Assembly: GCA_030674915.1 (NCBI GenBank) | Contig: JASXSV010000007.1 | Coordinates: forward strand, 62,001 to 126,000 | Direction: 5' to 3' | Length of the DNA: 64,000 nucleotides | DNA from: Candidatus Endonucleibacter bathymodioli | GTDB lineage: Bacteria; Pseudomonadota; Gammaproteobacteria; Pseudomonadales; Endozoicomonadaceae | Part shown: positions 9,709 through 20,269 of the stretch, in pieces | Layout of the letters: each line of letters begins with the position of its first letter | Numbering within the stretch: the first letter of the stretch is position 1 | The notes under the pieces: model-generated | Seen by the model: only the letters and a program-made list of their open reading frames with translations | Database searches by the model: none | What the model was told of the DNA's origin: nothing | Position numbers and translations under genes: made by a program

Positions 9709-11004
9709 ATGTCTAGATCTGTCGAATTATTCGCAGAAGCACAAAAGGTTCTGCCTGGCGGGGTTAATTCACCGGTTCGCGGATTCCACGGTGTCGGTGG
9801 AACACCGGTGTTCTTCAAAAGCGCCAATGGTGCCTGGCTAGTAGACGTAGATGACCGAAGGCTAATTGATTATGTGGGTTCTTGGGGACCCATGATTCTT
9901 GGTCATAATCATCCAGATGTTGTGGCAGCTATTCGTAACCAAGCTACGAAGGGCTTGAGTTTCGGAGCCCCCGTAGAATTAGAAACCCAGCTGGCTAACC
10001 TTATTAGAGATATGGTTCCATCAATGGAGCTACTACGGATGGTTAATTCTGGCACTGAAGCCACTATGAGTGCTATCCGCTTGGCTCGCGCCTATACCAA
10101 TCGCGACCATATCGTCAAGTTTGAAGGCTGCTATCATGGCCATTCAGACTCTTTGCTAATCAAAGCTGGGTCTGGCCCTCTTACCTTAGGAGTGCCTAGC
10201 TCTCCTGGAGTTCCTGCCGCTCTTGCAAACAGTACTATCACGTTAACCTTTAATGATCTTGACTGTGTTGAATCTACTTTCAAGGAAAAGGGGTCTGACA
10301 TTGCTTGTATCATAGTTGAGCCAGTAGCTGGAAACATGAATTGTGTATTACCTAAACCTGGATTTTTAGAAGGCCTTCGTCGTCTCTGTGATGAGTACGG
10401 TACTTTATTAATTTTTGATGAAGTTATGACAGGTTTCAGGGTTTCTTTAGGTGGTGCGCAGCAATATTATGGCATAAAACCAGACATCACTACGCTGGGT
10501 AAAATTATTGGTGGAGGATTGCCGGTTGGCGCTTTTGGTGGTCGCAAGGATATTATGGAGCAACTAGCACCTCTTGGTCCAGTCTATCAGGCCGGCACAT
10601 TGTCAGGAAACCCTTTAGCTATGGCGGCAGGACTTGCTACCCTGAAAAACATTATGACTCCCAGTTTTTACAATTCGTTATCAAACAAAACCTCAGTACT
10701 GCTTAGTGGCCTGAAAGAGCAAGCTAGCGCAGCGGGCATTCCTTTTCGTACGACACAGGCTGGAGGCATGTTTGGTCTGCTCTTTACTGAGCAGGAAAAA
10801 GTAGAAAGCTTTGCTCAAGTTATGAAATGTGACACTAAGCGTTATGGTCACTTTTTTCATGCGATGCTGAACGAAGGGATTTATCTTGCCCCTTCGGCTT
10901 TTGAGGCAGGTTTTATTTCCAGCGCCCATGCAGCTGTTGAGATTGAAACAACAATTAATGCCGCAGCAAAGGCTTTCTCCTCAATATCTGAGAATAGTAA
11001 ATAA
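9709..11004 (+). CDS. hemL: Glutamate-1-semialdehyde 2,1-aminomutase
   Basis: This 431-residue class-III PLP enzyme converts glutamate-1-semialdehyde to 5-aminolevulinate in tetrapyrrole synthesis. Visible family marks are the [12 protein letters not shown] start, [18 protein letters not shown], the YHGHSD segment, [11 protein letters not shown], the PLP-lysine segment [17 protein letters not shown] and [21 protein letters not shown] lies shortly before the ATG. It is the last ordinary core gene before the accessory island. Confidence 0.96.
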   Translation: MSRSVELFAEAQKVLPGGVNSPVRGFHGVGGTPVFFKSANGAWLVDVDDRRLIDYVGSWGPMILGHNHPDVVAAIRNQATKGLSFGAPVELETQLANLIRDMVPSMELLRMVNSGTEATMSAIRLARAYTNRDHIVKFEGCYHGHSDSLLIKAGSGPLTLGVPSSPGVPAALANSTITLTFNDLDCVESTFKEKGSDIACIIVEPVAGNMNCVLPKPGFLEGLRRLCDEYGTLLIFDEVMTGFRVSLGGAQQYYGIKPDITTLGKIIGGGLPVGAFGGRKDIMEQLAPLGPVYQAGTLSGNPLAMAAGLATLKNIMTPSFYNSLSNKTSVLLSGLKEQASAAGIPFRTTQAGGMFGLLFTEQEKVESFAQVMKCDTKRYGHFFHAMLNEGIYLAPSAFEAGFISSAHAAVEIETTINAAAKAFSSISENSK

Positions 11005-11182
11005 TGGTTTTATACCAGTTACCATTGAACATGTGATTATCTAGCAACTGAGAGAAGCCTCATGAGCATATTAGTAATAAGTACTTAGGGTGAGTGAGAG
11101 CTTTCGACGATACCACACCTTTAATAGAAATTAGTATGCACCCATAAACAACCACAGAAAATCGATAATATATGGAAACTAC
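11005..11182. repeat. Spacer repeat at the boundary of the accessory island
   Basis: ATACCAGTTACCATTGAACATGTG (about 11012-11035) matches the left arm of the dispersed repeat. Further right are a GAGAGAAGCC-type segment and a CCACACCTTTAATAGAAATT segment that recur in the spacers between the zinc-finger genes. The repeat therefore joins the core block to the array. Confidence 0.5.
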
Positions 11183-12862
11183 TTACCATTGCCTAGTGTT
11201 TTTTTTGCATGTATTAATATGAATATCTAAATTACTTTTTGTGCTAAACGAAACCTTACAATAATCACACTTATGTATATCGTTTCGCCCATGCATCATT
11301 CTATGCTTCCTGTAATCCTTATATACAGTAAATCTTTCCTGACACTTACTGCAGACATGATCGATATATATCGCATGCTTGGCTGCAAAATGCTTTTTCA
11401 GACCAGTACTTGAAGCATAGTATTTACAACATAATGAGCACTTATATGCGTCACTTAGATTATGAGTCCTCATATGAACTTTTAAAGCCAGTGAGTTACA
11501 AATAATCCTACCACACACATCGCATTTACACTTTTTATCAGCTTTAATCTTGCATTTTTTATTGATACTTGCCCCTAAAACATAATTACCTTTAGCATCA
11601 AACCATCCATTTTCTTGTATTTGTGATTCTGGCTTGCTCTCCCTATCATTACAAATAATGTTTGTAATATTATATTCTATTTCATCATCATTGGATGGTA
11701 TCTTGCCTACTGCCGCATGCTTTCTATTGTCAGAGCGGTATTTTTTTTTACATACTTCATAATGTGTAGTTAAATTATATTGTGTACTAAACAAATCATT
11801 ACAACAATCACACCGCAACACCTGTTCTCGAACATGAATTGTTCTATGCTTCTTGAGAGCATTATACTCAGCAAATCTTTCATGACACGTTTCGCAGACA
11901 TGTTCATAGCATATAAAATGCCTGATTTTACGGTGTTTGATCAGACTAGATTTTGAATTATAATATTTAAAACATAAAGAGCACCGATATTCTGGATTTG
12001 GATTATGAATATTCATATGCTTCTTTAAAGAAGATGCTCCACTAAGTATATCACCACACACATCGCACTTGCAATGCTGTCTGGATTTCACCCTACTTTT
12101 TTTAGTGATACTTGTGCCAGACACACAATCACTTTTAGCATCAATCTCTATAGCTTTTTGTGTTTGCAACTCTTCCTTATTGCTTTCAATATTATAAGTG
12201 ATGTTTTGAATATTACATTCTATTTTATAATCCGAATTGCATGTAAAACTACCTACTGCTGCATAATTGAAAAATCCTTTCCCTGATGCAATATCAACAA
12301 AAATATTATCAGTATTAACTTCCAGCAAAGCACAGCCACATGAAGATATTTTCTCTGAAAGCTTGGAGTATTTTGCACTAATATGATTAGGGTTATTAAC
12401 AAAGGTCTCCTTCTGCAGATTTGATTCTAACATGCTGATTAGGCATAACACCAAATAATCTTCTACCCTAGTATCTATGCCCGTCTCTATACCAGTGCTT
12501 AACCCTAAATCTAAGTCTAATCCTAAATCATTACAGTCATCAAAATGCAATACTCCATCTACCAATGAGTGTTTGTCTACAAAAAAAACAGAATCTATTA
12601 TTAGCAAAATCCTCTCATTACTCCTGCATTCTGGTACTAGTTCTGGAGACACCTCTTTAAAAACCCACTTCCCTGACTTTTCTAAAGCTCTAATCACTTC
12701 TAAAAGAACACCTGCATCTATTGATTGTTCTGATGCGCTTTTGGTGTACCACGAGGCTAACAATAAACAAGATAAAAGCACACACTTAATAACCATATAA
12801 AGCCTAATTCTACATCTATATAAATATGAAGATGAAGATGAAGATGATAATTTTAATCCCAT
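11183..12862 (-). CDS. Secreted multi-C2H2 zinc-finger protein, paralogue 1
   Basis: This 559-residue protein has an export-type hydrophobic segment (about residues 22-38, followed by TKSASEQS) and an unknown N-terminal domain to about residue 195. Two repeated modules follow (about 199-371 and 381-552), each a linker of about 65 residues plus four zinc fingers. Fingers lie near 266-286, 294-315, 323-343 and 351-371, and near 448-467, 475-496, 504-524 and 532-552. The first three in each set are C-x2-C-x12-H-x3/4-H; the fourth ends in cysteine (C2HC). Basic stretches precede both sets (KKSRVKSR, KKCKIKADKK). The family is known for DNA, RNA or protein binding in eukaryotes; a role inside host cells is inference. 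A serine tract of eight residues near the N-terminus comes from a GAAGAT repeat. Confidence 0.8.
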   Translation of the reverse strand: MGLKLSSSSSSSYLYRCRIRLYMVIKCVLLSCLLLASWYTKSASEQSIDAGVLLEVIRALEKSGKWVFKEVSPELVPECRSNERILLIIDSVFFVDKHSLVDGVLHFDDCNDLGLDLDLGLSTGIETGIDTRVEDYLVLCLISMLESNLQKETFVNNPNHISAKYSKLSEKISSCGCALLEVNTDNIFVDIASGKGFFNYAAVGSFTCNSDYKIECNIQNITYNIESNKEELQTQKAIEIDAKSDCVSGTSITKKSRVKSRQHCKCDVCGDILSGASSLKKHMNIHNPNPEYRCSLCFKYYNSKSSLIKHRKIRHFICYEHVCETCHERFAEYNALKKHRTIHVREQVLRCDCCNDLFSTQYNLTTHYEVCKKKYRSDNRKHAAVGKIPSNDDEIEYNITNIICNDRESKPESQIQENGWFDAKGNYVLGASINKKCKIKADKKCKCDVCGRIICNSLALKVHMRTHNLSDAYKCSLCCKYYASSTGLKKHFAAKHAIYIDHVCSKCQERFTVYKDYRKHRMMHGRNDIHKCDYCKVSFSTKSNLDIHINTCKKNTRQW

Positions 12863-13263
12863 TGTTTTGCGCCGAGTTAATTAAACACACTTAATGTAAA
12901 GCATATACTTACCACAATCAACCAAACCAGGAATTAATTTTACATTTTCTGTAGCTCTACTACCTAAGTCCGTGACTGAAAATAAAAAAATGTACTATCT
13001 ATTCCGCTAGATCTACTTAGATTTCCACAATACCCGACACACCTGGAATTGATTTGAGAGTCATCTACCCATAGGCTGTAATTCTCACCAGAGTATCTGT
13101 AAGACCGTTACGTTTAATAACGGTGGTGAGTTTGCCAGCCACGCAAGTATCACTCAATCATTAATGTGAATAGACAACACACGAGAGAAGCCCATGCGCA
13201 TAATAGGTGATTGGGGTGGGAGATCAATCAACATACCACACATCCAATAAAAATTGGTTGCAT
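12863..13263. repeat. Zinc-finger-array spacer, copy 1
   Basis: This spacer is homologous to those at 15996-16382, 18114-18532, 20270-20649 and 22336-22640. It holds a conserved stem-loop ACCGTTA-CGTTTAA-TAACGGT at about 13104-13124, wrapped by CTCACC and GGTGAG. It lies downstream of one gene and upstream of the next, so it may contain the promoter of paralogue 1. No gene is visible. Confidence 0.6.
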
Positions 13264-14166
13264 TCATAAACAACCATCTGAAATAGGTAATATTTGGGAA
13301 CCATTATCCATTGTCAGAGTAGTGTTTTTTTTGCATCCATTATTATAATGTATAGATAAGTTGTTTTTTGTGCTAAAAATAATATTACAAAAATTACACA
13401 TATGTATCTCTTTTCGTAGATGTATATTTTTATGTTCCCTGTAATCCTTATGTGCAGTAAATGTTTCCTGACACGTGTCGCAGACATAAGAGGTAAATGT
13501 CGCATGACTTCTTCCAAGATGACGTTTCAGAGTAGTTTTTGCAACATAGTTATTACAACATAATGGGCACTTATATGCCTTACTTCGATCATGAATAATC
13601 ATATGAGCTTTGAAAGATCTTGAGTGACACAGAATCTTACCACACACATCACACTTATGAGGTTTATTAGATGCAACCTTATCATCAAAACCTATATTTT
13701 TTTTTATTTGTAATTTGGACTGGATTTCCCTTTCATTACAAATAATATTTTCAATATTACATTCTATTTTATCATCATTGAATGGTAACTTGCCTACCAC
13801 TGCACACTTACCATTATCAAAACAGAATTTTTCTTTACATGTTTCATAATGTCTATGCAAATTAGATTTTGCACTAAACAACCTTTTACAATAATCACAC
13901 ACCGGCATAAATTCTCGCGAATGAATTATCTTATGCTTCCTGTACTCATTATACTTAGTAAATATTTCGTTACACGTTTCGCATACATGTTCACGGAATA
14001 TAAAATGACACTCTGCACGGTGCGCCTTCAGCCTACCCTCTGAATAATAACCTTTACAACATACAGAGCACTTATATGCGTTACATGAACCATTACGACT
14101 CATGTGACGCTTTAAAGAAGATGGGTTACTAAATGTATTATTACACATATCGCACTTATAATATGC

Positions 14167-15248
14167 CGCGGATTTTAGTCATAAGTGCCCCTTAAAATTT
14201 ATGCAGCTAACGCCATTTCACTATAAATCTCATCAGGTGTTTTAAAGTCTAACAGTTTTCTTGGTCTTTGGTTTAGTCGGTTTTGTATATCTAAAATTTC
14301 TTTGTCAGTGACATTATCCAAAGATTGGCTTTTGGGCAAATATTGTCTTATCAAACCATTATGATTTTCATTCAAACCTCGTTCCCACGAGGAGTAAGGG
14401 TGAGCAAAATAGGTATCTACGTTAAGCTTTTTCTTGATTTTTTCATGAAAGGCGAACTCCTTTCCGTTATCAAATGTGATCGTGAGTAAGTCTGATTGGT
14501 AAGGCTTGAGCATCGTTATAATTGCTTTCGTCACCACGTCAGCGTGCTTTGAAGGAACACGTTTTACCAAATTTAATTTACTCACTCTTTCCGTTAATGT
14601 AACCAGTACACCCTTGTGTCTTTTGCCAATTACAGTGTCTGCTTCCCAATCGCCTAAACGTATTTTTTGATCCACAATTCCAGGTCGATCATCAATGCTA
14701 ACACGGTTTCGGATCTGGCCTCGTGCATCGGGCTTTCTTGTTCTTTGCTTATACTTCTTGTGCCGAAGATGTTGATACAAGCAACCACCCCCAGCTTTGT
14801 CCTCTCGAATAAACTGGTAAATCGTAGAGGGACATACAGAAGGTTGATTATCTCGTTTAAGGCGTCCTTGTATTTGCTCAGGGCTCCACTGCTTACTTAG
14901 TCTGTCAGTAATTTTATCTTTCAGTTCAGCTACCATCTTGGTCGCTTTTGGTTTCTGTTGATGACGTTCCTGCGCAAAATTATGTGCTTGCTTCGGGCGA
15001 TAACCTCTAGCCCCTGTATTTCTAGCCAACTCTCTTTTAACGGTACTCAAATCACGCCTTAAGTCTTGGGCGATAATTTCATTTGAAACTCCTGCTTTTT
15101 TCTCTGACCAAATCTGGTATCTTTCTTCTTGAGTCAGGTGGGTATAACGCTTATTCATAAGTGGTCTCACATTGGTTTTTGGTAGAACCGTGAGTGTACC
15201 CTCTGGCTCAACTTTTTCAATATGGCGCACTTATGACTGAAATCCGCG
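14167..15248 (-). mobile_element. IS30-family insertion sequence, copy 1
   Basis: The element is 1082 bp with terminal inverted repeats that begin CGCGGATTTTAGTCATAAGT. It is flanked by a 3-bp target duplication, TGC (14164-14166 and 15249-15251). Against copy 3 it lacks one base near the left end and has one mismatch in the right inverted repeat. Confidence 0.93.
14199..15230 (-). CDS. IS30-family transposase (copy 1)
   Basis: The frame encodes 343 residues from a GTG inside the inverted repeat; the likelier start is the methionine at residue 25 (coordinate 15158, MNKRYTHLTQEERYQIW), which gives 319 residues. It has an N-terminal helix-turn-helix (about 30-70) and a DDE catalytic core with D198 (GDWEADTVIG), D254 (TFDNGKEF) and E288 (RGLNENHNGLIRQY). 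It is identical to the copy-3 protein and is probably active. Confidence 0.93.
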   Translation of the reverse strand: MRHIEKVEPEGTLTVLPKTNVRPLMNKRYTHLTQEERYQIWSEKKAGVSNEIIAQDLRRDLSTVKRELARNTGARGYRPKQAHNFAQERHQQKPKATKMVAELKDKITDRLSKQWSPEQIQGRLKRDNQPSVCPSTIYQFIREDKAGGGCLYQHLRHKKYKQRTRKPDARGQIRNRVSIDDRPGIVDQKIRLGDWEADTVIGKRHKGVLVTLTERVSKLNLVKRVPSKHADVVTKAIITMLKPYQSDLLTITFDNGKEFAFHEKIKKKLNVDTYFAHPYSSWERGLNENHNGLIRQYLPKSQSLDNVTDKEILDIQNRLNQRPRKLLDFKTPDEIYSEMALAA

Positions 15249-15995
15249 TGCTATAGACTCACTATTATCTTCTTTATTGATACGTGCGCCAGAAATACAA
15301 TCAATTTCAGCATAAAACTCTCCAACTGTTTGCGCTTGTAACTCTGGCTTACTGTATTCAGTATTATAAGTGATATCTTTAATATTACATTCTATTTTAC
15401 CATCACCATTGATTGTGAACTTGCCTACTGCTGCATAATTTAAAAGACCTTTCCCAGGTTCAATATCCACAAAAATATTATCTTTATTAATTTCCAGTAA
15501 CGCACAGTTACATAAATATACTTTTTCTGCAAGCTTGAAATGTTGTGAGCTAATATTGTTATGGTTATTAACAAAGGTCCAATTATGCAGGCTTGCTTCT
15601 AACATGTTTATTAGACATAATACCATATAATATCCCATCTTCATCTCTACCTCCCTGTCTAACCCTGCACTATCACCGTCATCAAAATGACATACTCCAT
15701 CTAGCAATGAGTGTTTGTCTACAAAAAGAACAGAATCTATAATTAGCAAAAACCTCTCATTACTCCTGCATTCTGGGACTAGTTCTTGAGATACCTCTTT
15801 AAAAACCCACATCCCTGATTTTTCTAAAGCTCTCATCTCCTCTAAAAGAACACCTGCATCTATTGATTCTTCTGATGCGCTTTTGGTGTACCACGAGGCT
15901 AACAATAAACAAGAAAAAAATACACACTTAATAGCTATATAAAGCCTAACCCTACAACTATATAAATATGAAACTGATAATAGTTTTAATATCAT

Positions 15996-16382
15996 TGTTT
16001 TGCACCGAATTAATTACACACACTTAATGTAAAGCATATACTTACCACAATCAACCAAAACAGGAATTAATTTTACATATTCTGTAGCTCTACTACCTAA
16101 GTCCGTTACTGAAAATAAAAAATGCACTCTCTATTCCGCTAGATCTACTTATATTTCTACAATAACCGACACACGAGAGTCAGCTATTCATAGCATAAAT
16201 TCTCACAAGAGTATCTGTAAGACCGTTACGTTTAATAACGGTAGTGAGTTTGCCAGCCACGCAAATATCACTCAATCATTAATGTGAATAGGACACACAC
16301 GAGAGAAGCCCATGCGCATAATAGGTGATTGGGGTGGGAGATCAATCAACTATACCACACATTCAATAAAAATTGGTTGCAT
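15996..16382. repeat. Zinc-finger-array spacer, copy 2
   Basis: Homologous to the spacer at 12863-13263, with the stem-loop ACCGTTA...TAACGGT at 16222-16242. No gene is seen. Confidence 0.6.
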
Positions 16383-18113
16383 TCATAAACAACCACCTGA
16401 CATAGGTGATATTTGGGAACCATTGCCCATTGTCAGAGTAGCGTTTTTTTTTGCATGCCTTACTTTGCATGTCTTATAATGTATAGACACGTTATTTTTT
16501 GTGCTAAAAATCATATTACACAAACTACACGCATGTATATCTTCTCGTAGATGTATACTTCTATGCTTTCTGTAATCCTTATGAACAGTAAATGTTTCCT
16601 GACACCTGTCGCAGACATAATCGGTAAATATCGCATGACTTTTTTCAAGATGACGTTTCAGAGTAGATTTTGCAACATAGTTATTACAACATAATGGGCA
16701 CTTATATGCGTCACTTCGATTATGAGTCTTCATATGATTTATTAAAGACTGTGCGTGACAAAGAATCTTACCACATACATCGCACTTACGAGGTTGATCA
16801 GCTTTAACCTTGTTTTTTTTATTGATACTAGCTCCTAAAATAGGATCAGTTTTAGTATCAAAACCTCCATTTTTTTTTGTTTGTGATTTGGACTTGCTTT
16901 CCCTGTTATTACAAATAATATTTTTAATATTACATCCCATCTTATCATCTTTGAATGACAACTTGCCTACTACCGCATACTTTCCATTGTCAGAACAGTA
17001 TTTTTCTTTACATACTTTATAATGTTTATTTAAATTAGATATTGTGCTAAATAACTCATTACAATAATAACACACCGGCATAAGTTCTCGCGCATGAGTT
17101 ACTTTATGCTTCCTGTAATTATTATACGTAGTAAGTATTTCGTTACACGTTTCGCATACATATTCACTAAATATCAAATGACACTTTTCACGATGCACCT
17201 TCAGCCCAACCGTTGAAAAATAAAATTTAGAACATAAAGAGCAATTATATGCGCTAGATGAATCATGAAGCCTCATGTGACGCCTTAAAGAATATGAGTT
17301 ACTAAGTGTTTTATTACACATATCGCACTTATACTGTGCTTTAGACTCACTCTTATCTTCTTCACTGATACGTGTTCCAGAAATACAATCAATTTCAGCA
17401 TCAAACTCTACAACTTTTTGTGCTTGTAACTCTTCCTTATTGTTTTCATCATTATATGTAATATTTTTAATATTACATTCTATTTCACCATCACCATTGA
17501 TTGTGAACTTGCCTACTGCCGCATAATTACAAAGACCTTTCCCAGATGCAATATCCACAAAAATATTATCGGTATTAACTTCTAGTAACGCACATTCACA
17601 TGAAGATATTTCTCCTGCAAGCTGGAAGTATTTTGCACTAATATCATTAGGGTTATTAACAAAGGTCTCCTTCTGCATACTTGTTTCTAACATGCTGATT
17701 AGGCATAACACCAAATAATCTTCTACCCTAGCCTCTATGTCCGTCTCTATACCAGTGTTCAACCCTAAATCGAAGTTTAATCCTAAATCATCACCGTCAT
17801 CAAAATGCAATACTCTATCTGCCAATGAGTGCCTGCCTACAAAAAGAACAGAATCTATTATTAGCAAAAACCTCTCATTATTCCTGCATTCTGGAACTAA
17901 TTCTTGAGATACCTCTTTAAAAACCCACACCCCTAATTTCTCTAAAGTTCTCATCTCCTCTAAAAGAACACCTGCATCTATTGATTCTTCTGATGCGCTT
18001 TTGGTGTACCACGAGGCTAACAATAAACAAGAAAAAAATACACATTTAATAGCTATATAAAACCTAATCCTACAACCATATAAATATGGAGCTGATGATA
18101 GTTTTAATCTCAT
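16383..18113 (-). CDS. Secreted multi-C2H2 zinc-finger protein, paralogue 3 (best full-length copy)
   Basis: At 576 residues this is the longest and most complete family member. A hydrophobic export segment (about 19-36) is followed by TKSASEES and an N-terminal domain of unknown fold to about 195. Two tandem modules follow, at about 197-368 and 379-549. Each module starts with a related linker (AAVGKFTINGDGEIECNIKN versus AVVGKLSFKDDKMGCNIKN) and ends with four fingers: 263-283, 291-312, 320-340, 348-368, and 444-464, 472-493, 501-521, 529-549. The fourth finger of each set is C2HC. A short tail ends SGGCL. The internal duplication is seen directly. Eukaryotic-type spacing and tandem layout set it apart from the single-finger bacterial Ros/MucR regulators. 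Function is unknown. Confidence 0.82.
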   Translation of the reverse strand: MRLKLSSAPYLYGCRIRFYIAIKCVFFSCLLLASWYTKSASEESIDAGVLLEEMRTLEKLGVWVFKEVSQELVPECRNNERFLLIIDSVLFVGRHSLADRVLHFDDGDDLGLNFDLGLNTGIETDIEARVEDYLVLCLISMLETSMQKETFVNNPNDISAKYFQLAGEISSCECALLEVNTDNIFVDIASGKGLCNYAAVGKFTINGDGEIECNIKNITYNDENNKEELQAQKVVEFDAEIDCISGTRISEEDKSESKAQYKCDMCNKTLSNSYSLRRHMRLHDSSSAYNCSLCSKFYFSTVGLKVHREKCHLIFSEYVCETCNEILTTYNNYRKHKVTHARELMPVCYYCNELFSTISNLNKHYKVCKEKYCSDNGKYAVVGKLSFKDDKMGCNIKNIICNNRESKSKSQTKKNGGFDTKTDPILGASINKKNKVKADQPRKCDVCGKILCHAQSLINHMKTHNRSDAYKCPLCCNNYVAKSTLKRHLEKSHAIFTDYVCDRCQETFTVHKDYRKHRSIHLREDIHACSLCNMIFSTKNNVSIHYKTCKVRHAKKNATLTMGNGSQISPMSGGCL

Positions 18114-18532
18114 TGTTTTACGCCGATTTAATTAAACTCACTTAATGTAAAGCATATACTTACCACAATCAACCCAAACAGGAATTAATTTTACATTTTC
18201 TGTAGCTCTACTACATAAATCCGTGACTGAAAATAAAAAAATGTACTATCTATTCCGCTAGATCTACTTAGATTTCCACAATACCCGACACACTTGGAAT
18301 TTATTTTAGAGTCATCTACCCATAGGCTGTAATTCTCACCAGAGTATCTGTAAGACAGTTACGTTTAATAACGGTGGTGAGTTTGTCAGCCACGCAAGTA
18401 TCACTCAATCATTAATGTGAATAGACAACAACCGAGAGGATCCCCATGAGCATACGCATACGCATACGCATAATAGATGATCTGGGTGGGTGAGATCAAC
18501 TATACCACACATCCAATAGAAATTGGTTGCAT
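18114..18532. repeat. Zinc-finger-array spacer, copy 3
   Basis: Homologous to the other array spacers. The stem-loop near 18353-18373 carries one mismatch (ACAGTTA...TAACGGT). Unlike the other copies it has a short GCATAC repeat, about four units at 18450-18472. Confidence 0.55.
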
Positions 18533-18766
18533 TCATAAACAACCATCTAACATAGGTAACATTTGGGAACCATTATCAATTGTCAGAGTAGTGCTTTTTT
18601 TGCATACCTTATAATGTTTAAATAATTTTCTTTTGCCGATAAACAAGGCATTACAATAATTACACTTATGTATCTCTTCTCACCTATGCATAACCATATG
18701 CATTCTGTAATCATTATATACAGTAAATGTTTCCTGACACGTGTCGCAGACATAATCGGTAAATAT
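18533..18766 (-). pseudogene. Decayed C-terminal end of zinc-finger paralogue 4
   Basis: In frame with the gene at 18767-20269, and directly after its stop, the sequence still encodes fingers 7 and 8 (YVCDTCQETFTV..., CNYCNALF...) and the family tail ending LDGCL, stopping at 18533-18535. Two in-frame stops interrupt it: TAG at 18767-18769, and TGA after ...MVMHR. This is the former 3' end of the gene. Confidence 0.75.
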
Positions 18767-20269
18767 CTAATGACCATCTCCAAGATGACGTTTCAGAGCA
18801 GATTTTGCAGCATAGCTCTTACAACATAATGAGCACTTATATGCGCCACTTACACTATGAGTATTCATGTGGTTTCTTAAAGATCTTGCGTGACAAAGAA
18901 TCTTACCACACACATCGCACTTATGAGGTTGATCAGCTTTAATATTATTATTTTTATTGATACTTGTTCCGAAAACAGGATCAATTTTATCATCAAAACC
19001 TCCATTTTTTTTTGTTTGTAATTCGAGATTACTTTTCCAGTCATTACAAATAATATTTTTAATATTTGATTCTATTTTATCACATTTGAGTGGTATCCTT
19101 CCTACTTCTGCATACTTATCATTATCAGAACGGAGTTTTGTTTTACATATTTTATAATGTGTAGTTAATCTATTTCTAGAACTAAACACGTTATTACAAT
19201 AATCACACACCGGAATATAGTGGCAATTAATAACTTTATGTTTCCTGTAACATTTATACTTAGTAAAAATTTCGTTACACGTTTCGCATACATATTCAGG
19301 CTGTATAAGATGTTTGTATGCATTGTGTTGTTTCAGACTAGCATTTGAGCTATAATACTTACAACATAAAGAGCACTTATATGCACCCCTTGGATTATGC
19401 ATATTCATATGAACCCTCAAAGAACCTGAGCTAGAAAGCATCTTATTGCACATATTGCACTTATGATATACTCTAGACTTACTCTTATCTTCTTCATTGA
19501 TACGTGTACCAGAAATATAATAAATTTCAGCATCAAACTCTTCAACTTTTTGTGCTTGTAACTCTGGCTTACTGTATTTAGTATTATAAGTAATCTCTTT
19601 AATATTACATTCTATTTCACCATCACCATTGAGTGTGAACTTGCCTACGGCTGCATAATTAAAAAGACCTTTCCCTGATGCAATATCCACAAAAATATTA
19701 TTGGTATTAACTTCTAGTAACGCACATTCACATGAAGATATTTTTCCTGCAAGCTGGAAGTATTTTACACTAATATCATTAGGGTTATTAACAAAGGTCT
19801 CTTTCTGCATACTTGCTTCTAACATGCTGATTAGACATAACACCAAATAATCTTCTACCCTAGCCTCTATACCCGTCTCTATACCCGTCTCTATACCCGT
19901 CTCAATACCAGTATTAAACCCTAAATCGAAGTTTAATCCTAAATCATTACCGTCATCAAAATGCAATACTCCATCTACCAATGAGTGTCTGTCTACAAAA
20001 AGAACAGAATCTATTATTAGCAAAAACCTCTCATTATTCCTGCATTCTGGAACTAATTCTTGAGATACCTCTTTAAAAACCCACCCCCCTAATTTCTCTA
20101 AAGTTCTCATCTCCTCTAAAAGAACACCTGCATCTATTGATTCTTCTGATGCGCTTTTGGTGTGCCACGAGGCTAACAATAAACAAGAAAAAAATACACA
20201 TTTAATAACTATATAAAGCCTAACCCTACAACTATATAAATATGAAACTGATGATAGTTTTAATCTCAT
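18767..20269 (-). CDS. Secreted multi-zinc-finger protein, paralogue 4, truncated after finger 6
   Basis: The 500-residue product keeps the signal segment, the N-terminal domain, the first set of four fingers (from CNMCNKMLSSSGSLRVH) and two fingers of the second set, ending KSALKRHLGDGH. It then hits an in-frame TAG where the paralogues read SHAIFTDYVC. The acidic stretch near residue 120 is expanded to GIETGIETGIETGIEAR by a 12-base tandem repeat (19865-19900). The third finger has a spacing change (KVINCHY). The truncated product could still be secreted and bind, but it has lost two fingers. Confidence 0.7.
   Translation of the reverse strand: MRLKLSSVSYLYSCRVRLYIVIKCVFFSCLLLASWHTKSASEESIDAGVLLEEMRTLEKLGGWVFKEVSQELVPECRNNERFLLIIDSVLFVDRHSLVDGVLHFDDGNDLGLNFDLGFNTGIETGIETGIETGIEARVEDYLVLCLISMLEASMQKETFVNNPNDISVKYFQLAGKISSCECALLEVNTNNIFVDIASGKGLFNYAAVGKFTLNGDGEIECNIKEITYNTKYSKPELQAQKVEEFDAEIYYISGTRINEEDKSKSRVYHKCNMCNKMLSSSGSLRVHMNMHNPRGAYKCSLCCKYYSSNASLKQHNAYKHLIQPEYVCETCNEIFTKYKCYRKHKVINCHYIPVCDYCNNVFSSRNRLTTHYKICKTKLRSDNDKYAEVGRIPLKCDKIESNIKNIICNDWKSNLELQTKKNGGFDDKIDPVFGTSINKNNNIKADQPHKCDVCGKILCHARSLRNHMNTHSVSGAYKCSLCCKSYAAKSALKRHLGDGH
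19865..19900. repeat. 12-bp tandem repeat inside zinc-finger paralogue 4
   Basis: Three perfect units of CTCTATACCCGT are followed by a partial fourth. On the coding strand they add ETGI blocks without changing frame. Paralogues 1 and 3 have a single or double unit here, so the length is variable. Confidence 0.85.

Larger units (their letters stand above)
13264..15995 (-). pseudogene. Secreted multi-zinc-finger protein, paralogue 2, split by IS30
   Basis: The N-terminal half (15995 down to 15252) and the C-terminal half (14166 down to 13264) belong to one gene interrupted by the IS at 14167-15248. Removing the element and one copy of the TGC duplication restores the frame exactly: SESIA joins YYKCDMCNNTF, the same join as in the paralogues. 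The restored protein has the signal segment, the N-terminal domain and two sets of four fingers (CDMCNNTFSNPSSLKRHM at the first). As it stands, the N-terminal half ends in RGFQS read from the IS and carries no fingers. The C-terminal half lacks a signal peptide and start. The insertion looks recent because both halves remain open. Confidence 0.85.
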
